A stretch of 15,692 nucleotides of DNA, taken from positions 1-15,692 of the forward strand of contig DATLAJ010000044.1 in the NCBI GenBank assembly GCA_035527515.1, written 5' to 3'. The DNA is from a bacterium. GTDB lineage: Bacteria; B130-G9. The position numbers were made by a program, and so were the translations under genes. This document shows positions 6,233 to 13,916 of this stretch, piece by piece (within the stretch, counting starts at the first letter, position 1; the number at the start of each line of letters is the position of its first letter). A model generated the notes under the pieces. It was not told where the DNA came from and did not search any database. It saw only the letters and a list, made by a program, of their open reading frames with translations.

Positions 6233-7268
6233 CGAGGTGCGTGCCCCTTGAGACGAACCTGAACATCAGACGGCGTGCGTCGAGCTCTCGAAGCGCGGCC
6301 TGCACCGCCACCGTTTTCTCCGGCGGGCAGACGAGCATGAGGAATCCGCCCCCGCCTGCGCCGGTGATCTTGCCGCCCAACGCCCCGTTTTGCCTGGCGG
6401 CATTGTAGAGGGCCTCGATGCGATGCGAGCTGATTGAAGAGACGATCTGCCTCTTTGCCTGCCAGGAAAGGTCAACGAGCTCGCCAAGCCTCACGAAATC
6501 CCCGGAAAGGAGAGCCGGCATCATCTTCTCGGCGTATTGCTTGATCTCGTGCAAGTATGTAACGGTGGCCTGATGGCGGCCCTCAGTCTTGCCCTTTTGC
6601 TCCCGAAGTATCGATGCAGAATCCCTGCTCTTGCCCGTGAAGAAGAGCATCGTCCACCTTGCCAGCTCACGAAGCCCTCTGGCGTCGATCGCAAGCGGCA
6701 TAACTGTGGTCTCCCCGGCCTCAAAGCGTATCTCATTCAGGCCTCCAAAGGCCGACGCAAACTGGTCTTGTTTGCCGATCGGCCGGCCCATTTCATCGAT
6801 CTCTATGGCCGAGGCAAGCTCTGCTATCACGCCGGCCGAAAACTTTTTGCCAAGCAGGGAGGAGATGGCCTTGATTGTGCCAACCGTCGCCGCTCCGGAA
6901 AGGCCAAGCCCGGAGCCGGGCGGGATGTCGGATGCGGTGTGGATGTGAGCCCCAACCCGTAGTTTGAAGGACCGGATAACCGCCTTGACAAGGCCAAACA
7001 CACCCTCAGTGTCTAGATGCTCAATGTCGCTGCATTCCTCGGTGAGGCCATAATCGTCCGAGCTTATTACCAGCTTGCGGTCCTTGCGAAACGAGATCAT
7101 GCAGCAGAAGTACTTGTCGATCGTCGCGGAGACCACAAGCCCGCCGAATCTGGCGTAATATGCCTCCAGGTCGGTTCCACCGCCCCCGAAGCTAATCCGA
7201 ACGGGAGTTCTTGATATGATGGGCGACGATGCAAACGGGGTCGAGTATGCCAAGGCCCTGGGACTCAT
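6225..7268 (-). CDS. GHMP sugar kinase, D-glycero-D-manno-heptose-7-phosphate kinase-like (HddA family)
   Basis: 347 residues. Near the N-terminus is IISRTPVRISFGGGGTDL split at 17-34 (GHMP motif 1, substrate-binding in HddA-like kinases). The ATP-binding motif is PPGSGLGLSGA (116-126), followed by GKQDQFASAFGG (165-176) and the C-terminal glycine motif KITGAGGGGFLML (300-312). This layout matches HddA-like kinases acting on heptose 7-phosphate for nucleotide-activated heptose (LPS core, S-layer or capsule glycans). Related kinases use other sugars, for example fucose, so the substrate is inferred. The start is uncertain: the ATG at 7268 has no clear ribosome binding site, an AGGAGG lies about 37 nt upstream, and the conserved region begins only at residue 16. 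It is the third gene of a possible minus-strand operon and overlaps murI tail to tail by 8 nt. Confidence 0.88.
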   Translation of the reverse strand: MSPRALAYSTPFASSPIISRTPVRISFGGGGTDLEAYYARFGGLVVSATIDKYFCCMISFRKDRKLVISSDDYGLTEECSDIEHLDTEGVFGLVKAVIRSFKLRVGAHIHTASDIPPGSGLGLSGAATVGTIKAISSLLGKKFSAGVIAELASAIEIDEMGRPIGKQDQFASAFGGLNEIRFEAGETTVMPLAIDARGLRELARWTMLFFTGKSRDSASILREQKGKTEGRHQATVTYLHEIKQYAEKMMPALLSGDFVRLGELVDLSWQAKRQIVSSISSHRIEALYNAARQNGALGGKITGAGGGGFLMLVCPPEKTVAVQAALRELDARRLMFRFVSRGTHLAS

Positions 7269-7350
7269 CTATCGCATCTATTCGGCAGCGGCGCTTGGCG
7301 TAAGAGCCTCCTAGTCCCAAGAGACGGAAGCCGTCGAGAACGGTCGGTCT

Positions 7351-8079
7351 TCAATGGCTGGTCTTGAGCGTTCCCTCGCCGATCTCTGTGCCATATTCTA
7401 TTTCGGGTCCGGTGCGTACGTTTGCTTTGTTCGCGACAGGCTGCCCCGGCTTTACTTTTTCCAGGACGGGTTGGGGCCGACCAGGCCGCCCCTTGCGTGC
7501 CCTGACACCAATGGGTGAGAACTCAGTCGGGCCAATCGTCAAGATGTTGCTTTCAGGCGATGGCCCCCGGTTGACGCATTTCTGAAACATGGCAAGACGC
7601 CTGGCGTTCTCAAACTTAGTGGCCAGACTGCGCATTTGCAGAAAGTCCCGAACCTCTTTGCACCCACTGTCGAGGCTCAGGTCAAACAGGTCTGTCGGCG
7701 TGGCATCGAAGTAACGTTTCACGAGGGGCTGCTGGAATTGGATTTCCGAGGCTTTTTTTGCCGTGATTAGGCCCATCCGCCAGTAGTATTCGTAGCCCCT
7801 TGATAAAAGAGGGAATGTTGTCATCTTGTGCCAGTAGGCCCGGGCCAAATTATAGTAAAGCGGCGCGCGCTTCAAGCTAAATCTGTTCTTGGTGTAATCC
7901 TCGTAGGAAAGGATAGCGCCCTTGAACGACTTCATAGCTTCGTCGATGCTTCCTTCCGAAAGAAAGCGAAGGCCCTCTTTGTTCCGCTCGGTAGCGAACC
8001 AATTAGCCCAAGATACTGAGACTGTGAGGCACAATGTCACTAGCAGGCACGAAACGACTGCAATCGGTTTTTTCATCAT
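7351..8079 (-). CDS. Secreted TPR-like protein with truncated SH3b-like C-terminus
   Basis: 242 residues. GGGAG lies 3 nt before the first ATG and 6 nt before the second (8076), so the second may be the real start. A signal peptide covers about 1-25 (two Lys, hydrophobic core, S-W-A). Residues about 32-115 read as two degenerate TPR-like helix pairs (EGLRFLSEGSIDEAMKSF; APLYYNLARAYWHKM). A basic Pro/Gly-rich linker (194-215) is followed by NVRTGPEIEYGTEIGEGTL (220-238), which resembles the first strands of a bacterial SH3b domain. The protein ends four residues later, where a full SH3b domain would need about 40 more. Specific function is not recognised; an envelope protein-protein interaction role is likely. 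It lies 72 nt after the lipoprotein gene and 82 nt before the kinase gene. Confidence 0.75.
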   Translation of the reverse strand: MMKKPIAVVSCLLVTLCLTVSVSWANWFATERNKEGLRFLSEGSIDEAMKSFKGAILSYEDYTKNRFSLKRAPLYYNLARAYWHKMTTFPLLSRGYEYYWRMGLITAKKASEIQFQQPLVKRYFDATPTDLFDLSLDSGCKEVRDFLQMRSLATKFENARRLAMFQKCVNRGPSPESNILTIGPTEFSPIGVRARKGRPGRPQPVLEKVKPGQPVANKANVRTGPEIEYGTEIGEGTLKTSH

Positions 8080-8151
8080 GTTCTCCCACGATTCATAATC
8101 TATTTTGGTCCTCTCCAGAGCGCTGATGAGGCCGCCTCCAATCCGATTCGA

Positions 8152-8655
8152 TTAAACGCCATATTGCTTAGCGCTTTCGAGTGACATGAGCTGCCATCGT
8201 ATCGGCGCCAAAAAATCAGCGAATGTGTTCCTGCGCTTCACCAGCAGAAGCTTACTGTTGATATCGAAAGTTGGGTCCGACTTCGACGTGAAATGATAGG
8301 TCAAGAACATCCTGTCGCTCGTGTAATTGCTTGTTGTTTTAGGCCTTGTCCACTCTTTTTTTACCAGTTCTGCCCGGATGTCGTGGACAACCTCGTATTT
8401 CGGCTCGCCGATACCCACGTCTATCCTAACCCTAAAAAGCTTGTTCACGTCAGTATCGAAACCACACTTGGTCATCAACACTTGGTCATTATGGTTGTAG
8501 GCCCAGACGTAAGCTTCAACCGTCGCCTCGGGTGTGTCGAAGCTCGGCTCAAAAGTGCAGCCTACAAGCGCCCATATCACCGCGAAACATAGTAAAATGA
8601 AGCAAGGCTGCATACCAATGCAGCTCCTGCTCAAATAACAATTCCCGCTCGTCAA
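8152..8655 (-). CDS. Putative lipoprotein, NTF2/DUF4878-like
   Basis: 167 residues from a TTG at 8655 with a strong AGGTGAGGA placed 6 nt upstream. An internal ATG at 8613 (AGGAG, 10 nt) is the alternative, but its signal would have no positive charge, whereas the longer form has Arg10. The signal ends in a lipobox, ALVGC (29-33), so Cys33 would be lipidated and the protein anchored in a membrane facing the periplasm. The mature part starts with TPEATVEAYVWAYNHND, a pattern seen in small lipoproteins with an NTF2-like cone fold (DUF4878 and relatives), followed by alternating strands and ending in WQLMSLESAKQYGV. No catalytic motif is evident. It is probably the first gene of the minus-strand group leading to the TPR-like protein and the sugar kinase. 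Confidence 0.75.
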   Translation of the reverse strand: MTSGNCYLSRSCIGMQPCFILLCFAVIWALVGCTFEPSFDTPEATVEAYVWAYNHNDQVLMTKCGFDTDVNKLFRVRIDVGIGEPKYEVVHDIRAELVKKEWTRPKTTSNYTSDRMFLTYHFTSKSDPTFDINSKLLLVKRRNTFADFLAPIRWQLMSLESAKQYGV

Positions 8656-8744
8656 CGGTAATCCTCACCTTGGCGCGAACAGAAAATCCAACGACTGATT
8701 GTTAAACCTAACCGCAAATCATAGCCCATGTCAACCAGCCATAA

Positions 8745-8773
8745 ATTCTTAAGACAAACGTGCAAAATGTCAA
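8745..8773 (-). promoter_or_regulatory. Candidate sigma70-like promoter for the lipoprotein operon
   Basis: On the minus strand, a perfect TTGACA (8768-8773) lies 17 bp before AAGAAT (8745-8750). Transcription would start near 8738, about 80 nt before the TTG at 8655. A second TTGACA at 8729-8734 has no good -10 at 17 bp, although TATGAT occurs just after it. Confidence 0.45.
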
Positions 8774-8859
8774 ATGCTCCCTCAACCCGGGTTTGACCCC
8801 TCGTCAGATTAGAGCGGGGAACGTTGCGGCTGCCTCGCGGATGGAGGGCAGAAGCTCGT

Positions 8860-8988
8860 GCCCGAAGGGCAGACCGTGGGTAGCCGCAGGCGTAGCCTGA
8901 CGGTGCGAATAGCGCCACAATCCCCTTTTCTAACCTCCCTCCCCGTTGCGTTGCACGCACGGCTACCCACGGTGTCCCCTGTCGGGGA
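8860..8988. repeat. Two-hairpin intergenic element, copy 1, with long inverted repeat
   Basis: A short hairpin GCCC-GAA-GGGC (8860-8870) is followed by CCGCAGGC (8884-8891) pairing with GCCTG-a-CGG (8895-8903). The core at 8875-8892 is identical at 16 of 18 positions to 15563-15580, and the same two-hairpin order occurs there. In this copy CCGTGGGTAGCC (8874-8885) also has a perfect reverse complement at 8961-8972, 75 nt away, and a further small hairpin TCCCC/GGGGA spans 8975-8988. This occupies the middle of the 600-bp gap between the divergent lipoprotein and protease genes (8656-9255). ORFs across it have no recognisable product. Confidence 0.6.
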
Positions 8989-9135
8989 TTACAGCCTGCA
9001 CCCTCGTTCGCACCCGTTAGGTGAAAGAGGCAGCAACTCGGCTTTCAACATGAACTCCCGTGCCTATCTGGCAGCCAACTTCAGAGCTCAACTTCAGAAA
9101 CGATCAATCTGATTATTGGGGAGCTGTGGCGGTGG

Positions 9136-9164
9136 TTGACTCGACCAATCAGCTTGGCTAGTAT
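9136..9164 (+). promoter_or_regulatory. Sigma70-like promoter for the subtilase gene
   Basis: TTGACT (9136-9141) and TAGTAT (9159-9164) are 17 bp apart, with five and four consensus bases. The predicted start near 9171 gives a leader of about 85 nt to the ATG at 9256. Confidence 0.55.
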
Positions 9165-9255
9165 TGCGTTCATAAAATAGGGCAATGTGGCCGAATCTGT
9201 GGAAATGTTGGCGGCGTGTTCGCTGGTGTCAGCAGTAACTGGGCAGGAGGATAGT

Positions 9256-12200
9256 ATGCACGGAAGTTCTAGGCGATCGATGTTCTCTGTGTTGGTCATG
9301 TTCTCGGCGTTGATGATCATCTTGGTGCTCGCGGCCGATTCCAACGGGGGCCCGTTGGTCAGGCTGGGATATGCTGAGTTTGACGGAGAGGCAAACGGTG
9401 AGCCAGATGTGTGGGCCGAATACAGGGCGCAGGTTTCTCCCGACTCGGACTATGCTTACTACATAGTGCAGTTTGCAGGCCCGATCACGAGTGAGATGAA
9501 GGTCGGCCTCAAAAGCCAAGGCGCACGTTTACTGGACTATGTTCCCGATTTTTCGTTCGTTGTCAGGATGGCTCCGAAGGCCATGGCGAAACTCCAAACG
9601 TCAACGAGGCTTCCTATCGTGTGGGTTGGCGAATATCAGCCGGCCTACAAGCTCTCCTCCGGTCTTTGTCGGTTCGTTCGCGGAGGGGAGCGCGTGTTGC
9701 AGTCGAATATGCCGAGGCTCATGGTCCGGTTCTTCCCCGGTCAGCACAGTCCGGAGAGTGTCTCAGAGCTTGAGCAGCTCGTGTCAAGCTCGGGCGCCGT
9801 GGTGGAGATAGCTGAGGCGCACCGCAGTGTCGTTCGGCCTCGGCTGGTTTTGTCTATCTCGGGACAGGACCTGGGGCAGCTGCTGCCTGAGCTCGCTGCT
9901 CAACGTGACGTGGCGTGGATAGACTTCTACCGGGTCCCGAGTGTGCTGAACGACGTTGCCAGGTGGGTGGTTCAGTCGGACGTGGAGAACGACTGCTCGA
10001 TCTGGAACCACGGCATCCACGGCGAGGAGCAGATAATTGGCGTTGGCGATACGGGCGTCGATGCCGACAGCTGCTTTTTCTATGATAGCCCCCATGGTCT
10101 GCCGACCTCGACGGTCAACCAATCGCAGCGAAAGATCATCGCCTACATCGACTACACGGGCGAGTCCGGCTGGGACGAGGACGGACACGGGACCCACATC
10201 GCGGGGACCTTGGCCGGCGACAACTACAGCCACTCCGAGGAATACGACACCAACGACGGCATAGCATATCGGGCGAAGCTGATGGTTCAAGATATCGGCG
10301 ACAAGGACAGCCTCTCGTCCATCCCATTCGGCCTAGATGGCTACTTCAGACAGGCCTACAACGCAGGAGCCAGAATACACTCAAACAGCTGGGGCCAGCC
10401 GTCCGGGTCAGCCGGCGACAATGCTTACAGCTACCGCAGCCGGGAAGTCGATGACTTCATGTGGAAGCACCCCGACTTCCTGATCTTCTTCGCCGGCGGA
10501 AATGACGGCCCGGCCGACAACACGGTCAACCCGCCCGCTACCGCCAAGAACTGCGTGAGCGTAGGCTCGTGCAAGAACCCGCACGCGCCGTTTTCCGAGA
10601 ACGATATGGCATCCTCCAGCAGCCATGGACCTACCGCGGACGGCCGGCTCAAGCCAACCATCGTCGCTCCAGGCGAGTACCTCATTTCTGCTGAAAGCGA
10701 CCGCAATATATCCTCCTACAATTGCGGAACGGCCTTAATGCAAGGCACCTCTATGGCGTGCCCCGTGGCCGCCGCCTCGGCTGCCCTGGCAAGGCAATAC
10801 TTCACGGAAGGCTTCTATCCATCAGGAGCCCGAAACGGCGCCGACGCGTTCGAGCCAAGCGCCTCGCTGCTAAAGGGTGTTCTGATCAACGGCGCTGTTG
10901 ACATGACGGGGGCCGACACAGGAGGCGCTATCCCGTCGAATGGACAGGGCTGGGGCCGCATCAAGCTCGACGACGTGCTCTACTTCTCGGGCGACAGCCA
11001 GCCCCTGGCGGTCTGGGACGTTAGCCCAGGCCTTCAGACGGGCAACTACGACGAATACACCGTCTCGGTCTCGTCCGCTGATATGCTGAAGGTTACGCTG
11101 GTGTGGACGGATTACCCATCTTCCGAGGCCGCTCAGACGAATCTCGTCAACGACCTTGACCTGCTCATAGCTGCGCCTTCGGGCGATCAGTATCGAGGCA
11201 ACTGGTTCAGATATGGGCTCTCGGTGTCCGGTGGGGATTTCGATCGCCTCAACGTTGTGGAGTGCGTCTATATCAGGAGTCCCGAGGCGGGCGATTACAG
11301 TATAAGGGTTCAGGGCTACAACACCCCGGAGGGGCCTCAGCCCTATTCGTTGGTCGTTGTGGGCGGCGGCCAGAGCAGCGAGAAGGCTCCTATTCTCTCA
11401 GGTGGGACAGTCTCGCCGTTTGCTGGCTCGATCTCCACCACGTTCACCTACACCGTGCATTATCAGGACCCCAACGAAACTGCCCCGAGCGTCAAGAACG
11501 TCGTCATCGACGGCACGGCGCGCACAATGCACCTGAGCTCGGGCGCAGCGGACGATGGAGATTACGAGTTCTCGACTCTCTTGGGCTCCGGCAGTCACAG
11601 CTACTACTTCTATTTCGAGAACGCGGCCGCCCTCTCAGCAAGAGCTCCGGACTCGGGCACGTTCTCAGGCCCGACAATCGGCGGCGCAAACATAGCGCCG
11701 GTCCTGTCGGAAGGTTCAGTCTGGCCGGGCGCGGCAGCTCCTGGGACGACTTTCGTTTACACGGTTCACTACAACGACGGCAACGCTGACGCTCCGGCCG
11801 AGATCAATGTCGTCATCGACGACATTCCTGTGTCGATGGATCTCTACGACGGGGCGCCCTACCTCGGCTACTATCGGTTTGAGACAAGTGGCCTCTCGGT
11901 CGGCACGCATAGTTACTACTTCTACTGTAGTGACGGTTCGGGAGGGGACGATCGCCAGCCCGATCAAGGCACCTATACTGGCCCTTCTGTTCAGGAAGGT
12001 AACATCGCCCCAACACTTTCAGACGGAAAAGTGAGCCCAGAAAGTGGCACCACGGACACCACGTTCGTCTTCAGCGTTACCTATTTCGATGGAAACGGAG
12101 ATTCGCCGGCGATTGGCTACGTCGTAGTTGACAGCGCGCAGAACGGACTGGCGCTAGTATCGGGCGAGCCGTTCAACGGGACATACACTTACAGCACGCA

Positions 12201-12978
12201 GCTTGAGCAGGGCTCTCACAACTTCTACTTCTACTTCGAGGACCCCTCGGGAGCTTCCGCCCGTGCACCCCAGGGAGGCACATCCTCCGGCCCGGAGGTC
12301 GGAGCCGGCAATAACCGCCCGGTTCTGACTGACGGCAAAGTGGAGCCAGATGCCGGGAACATAGATGCTACGTTCTCCTACAGCGTCCATTACTACGATG
12401 CAGACGGGGACCAGCCGGTCACGAGCGTCGTCTATGTTGACAACGTTCCAGAGCAGATGTCGCTGGCACAGGGCGACCCGGCAAACGGAACGTATCAGTT
12501 CTCAACCACACTACAGCAAGTCTCCCACACGTACTATTTCTACTTCTACGACGGCATGGGCGGCGAGGCGCGAGACCCGGCGACAGGCATGTACGCTGGC
12601 CCAAGCGTATATGGCGGCAAGCCGTTTACGGTCGATCTCAGCATAAACAGCAACACTTATATCGAGGGCGGCCGGCACCTGCTCTGGATAAGCTGCAGCA
12701 ATTATGGCGAGACAGCGAGCGCAGACGTCTATGTGGTCTTGTATTGCCCAAGCGGCGTGTGGCTTTACTATCCCTCTTTTTCGCAGACAGCGGCGCCTCT
12801 TCTGAGCTCGTTCGCGTTCCCAGCTAGCTTCTCGGTGGCGGGCTACCAGCTCGTCAACGTGGAGATGCCGGCCATTCAGGCAGGCCGATACACGTGGTAT
12901 GCCGCGATTACGGAACCCGGCACGATGAACTTTTTGAGCAACATCGGGATGGCTTCTTGGGAGTTCTCATCGGATTAG
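9256..12978 (+). CDS. Secreted subtilisin-like serine protease (S8, KP-43-like) with four Ig-like repeats
   Basis: 1240 residues from the ATG at 9256, chosen for AGGAGG (9245-9250) 5 nt upstream and because it puts RR just before a hydrophobic signal (about 9-27). A prodomain-like region (about 65-235) precedes the S8 domain (about 255-580). The triad is D265 (GVGDTG), H311 (GHGTHIAG) and S499 (GTSMACP), with oxyanion N416 (FFAGGNDGP). A beta-jelly-roll region (about 585-705; LVWTDYPSS, NDLDLLI, SPEAGDYSIRVQGY) matches the C-terminal domain of KP-43-type proteases. Then come four tandem repeats and a unique C-terminal domain of about 119 residues (1122-1240). It is probably exported and self-processed, acting as a scavenging or surface protease. 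No LPxTG or PEP-CTERM-type sorting motif was seen, so anchoring, if any, would be by the repeats or the last domain. It has its own promoter and appears monocistronic. Confidence 0.95.
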   Translation: MHGSSRRSMFSVLVMFSALMIILVLAADSNGGPLVRLGYAEFDGEANGEPDVWAEYRAQVSPDSDYAYYIVQFAGPITSEMKVGLKSQGARLLDYVPDFSFVVRMAPKAMAKLQTSTRLPIVWVGEYQPAYKLSSGLCRFVRGGERVLQSNMPRLMVRFFPGQHSPESVSELEQLVSSSGAVVEIAEAHRSVVRPRLVLSISGQDLGQLLPELAAQRDVAWIDFYRVPSVLNDVARWVVQSDVENDCSIWNHGIHGEEQIIGVGDTGVDADSCFFYDSPHGLPTSTVNQSQRKIIAYIDYTGESGWDEDGHGTHIAGTLAGDNYSHSEEYDTNDGIAYRAKLMVQDIGDKDSLSSIPFGLDGYFRQAYNAGARIHSNSWGQPSGSAGDNAYSYRSREVDDFMWKHPDFLIFFAGGNDGPADNTVNPPATAKNCVSVGSCKNPHAPFSENDMASSSSHGPTADGRLKPTIVAPGEYLISAESDRNISSYNCGTALMQGTSMACPVAAASAALARQYFTEGFYPSGARNGADAFEPSASLLKGVLINGAVDMTGADTGGAIPSNGQGWGRIKLDDVLYFSGDSQPLAVWDVSPGLQTGNYDEYTVSVSSADMLKVTLVWTDYPSSEAAQTNLVNDLDLLIAAPSGDQYRGNWFRYGLSVSGGDFDRLNVVECVYIRSPEAGDYSIRVQGYNTPEGPQPYSLVVVGGGQSSEKAPILSGGTVSPFAGSISTTFTYTVHYQDPNETAPSVKNVVIDGTARTMHLSSGAADDGDYEFSTLLGSGSHSYYFYFENAAALSARAPDSGTFSGPTIGGANIAPVLSEGSVWPGAAAPGTTFVYTVHYNDGNADAPAEINVVIDDIPVSMDLYDGAPYLGYYRFETSGLSVGTHSYYFYCSDGSGGDDRQPDQGTYTGPSVQEGNIAPTLSDGKVSPESGTTDTTFVFSVTYFDGNGDSPAIGYVVVDSAQNGLALVSGEPFNGTYTYSTQLEQGSHNFYFYFEDPSGASARAPQGGTSSGPEVGAGNNRPVLTDGKVEPDAGNIDATFSYSVHYYDADGDQPVTSVVYVDNVPEQMSLAQGDPANGTYQFSTTLQQVSHTYYFYFYDGMGGEARDPATGMYAGPSVYGGKPFTVDLSINSNTYIEGGRHLLWISCSNYGETASADVYVVLYCPSGVWLYYPSFSQTAAPLLSSFAFPASFSVAGYQLVNVEMPAIQAGRYTWYAAITEPGTMNFLSNIGMASWEFSSD
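11386..12618 (+). repeat. Four tandem ~103-residue Ig-like repeats within the subtilase
   Basis: Mature-frame residues 711-813, 814-917, 918-1020 and 1021-1121 align end to end. Each opens with [A/R]-P-x-L-[S/T]-x-G, carries F-x-[Y/F]-[S/T]-V-x-Y near position 20 and a D-x-N/D turn near 30, a VV-hD strand near 40, then [S/T]-H-x-[Y/F]-[Y/F]-F-Y near 70, and ends with a G-x-x-x-G-P turn. The repeats are diverged at the protein level, so the duplication is old. Repeats of this kind in large exported proteins usually act as spacers or bind polymers. Confidence 0.85.
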
Positions 12979-13081
12979 CGCAGCCATGCTACTGCTCTCT
13001 TTCATCGGCTGGGACTGAACTGCAAAGTGCAAGAGATGGCCAGGCAGCGGGGCTTTTGTGTGCGCCCGCAGGTTACCTCTG

Positions 13082-13840
13082 TTACGCTGGCCCTAAAGCG
13101 CAGCGAAGTGTAGCGCACTTGCCGCAGACCTCGGCGGAGTCGAGATCGAGGAAGCTCTCCGCGTTCTGCGAGCAGTGCTCGAAACACGAGGCGGCGTCGA
13201 AACCATTGGAGCTAATCGCTGAAACTGGACAGGCTTCGATGCATTCGGAGCAGCTTTTGTCCCTCAGGTAGGCACAGGGCTCGCCCTCTGGCCTAGGCGA
13301 TGTCTCGAATTCCTGCGTTGTTACGAGCGATACCAGCCTGCCAGCACAGCCGCTCGGCGTGATAAGCATCCTGTTGAGGCCATACCGGCCTAAACCGCAT
13401 AAGAAACCAATCAACTTGTGCGACCAATCGGCAAAGAGCGCCTCCCGGTCGAACACGCCTGTCGGTGGGATAAGCCGCGATTTCTTGCCCGACGCCACTA
13501 GAGTCAGCGAGACAACAGTCCCTATCCGCCTGATGAGAGTGTTGGTCTTGACGTAGGCCTCAGCCCACTCACGTGAGGCATATTTACCTCCTCTGTTGGA
13601 AGCCACCAACTTCTCGCTGTACGGCAGGAATATCGCCACGGCACTTCTTGCGCCCGGCAGCATCTGCTCGGGCTGCGCGTGCCATTCCGCCGCCTCTTCT
13701 AGATTCTCTTTCGCCTCAAGACTGGTCAGGTCGCAAGAGCCCATCAGCAGCGGACGGTAAAGGGACTTCTCCCCATTCTGCGCAAGGACCCGCTGCGCGA
13801 CGCTCTGCAACAGCTGCTTAAGGTTGCGTCCCTTCGTCAC
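13082..13840 (-). CDS. QueG-like (COG1600-type) double [4Fe-4S] protein
   Basis: 252 residues from a GTG at 13840; an in-frame TGA just upstream leaves no earlier start, and the ribosome binding site is weak (GATGAG). The centre has GLGRYGLNRMLITPSGCAGRLV (149-170 region), the counterpart of the strand-loop of epoxyqueuosine reductase that contacts the corrinoid. The C-terminus carries C189, CSECIEACP (197-205), CFEHC (219-223) and CGKCATLRC (239-247), enough Cys for two [4Fe-4S] clusters. It lacks the RDYH-type N-terminal motif of genuine QueG and instead has a WSHK segment (139-142). It is therefore better read as a paralogue of unknown substrate than as queG. No other queuosine gene is in the window. 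It lies 76 nt downstream of the GT39-like gene on the same strand and may share its transcript. Confidence 0.8.
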   Translation of the reverse strand: MTKGRNLKQLLQSVAQRVLAQNGEKSLYRPLLMGSCDLTSLEAKENLEEAAEWHAQPEQMLPGARSAVAIFLPYSEKLVASNRGGKYASREWAEAYVKTNTLIRRIGTVVSLTLVASGKKSRLIPPTGVFDREALFADWSHKLIGFLCGLGRYGLNRMLITPSGCAGRLVSLVTTQEFETSPRPEGEPCAYLRDKSCSECIEACPVSAISSNGFDAASCFEHCSQNAESFLDLDSAEVCGKCATLRCALGPA

Positions 13841-13916
13841 CGGTCAAGCTCATCGTTCACATCAACGCACAAAAGACCAGAAGCTGTCATCTGACTGTGG
13901 GCACATTCTCGCACCA

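Noticed and set aside
7323-7335. GACGG-AAG-CCGTC hairpin as a terminator after the TPR-like gene
   Set aside because: The stem is only 5 bp and no U-run follows on the minus strand.
8652-9112. ORFs of 102 (minus) and 84 (plus) residues in the divergent intergenic region
   Set aside because: They consist of the translated repeat element and low-complexity Arg-rich sequence; the region has promoters and hairpins instead.
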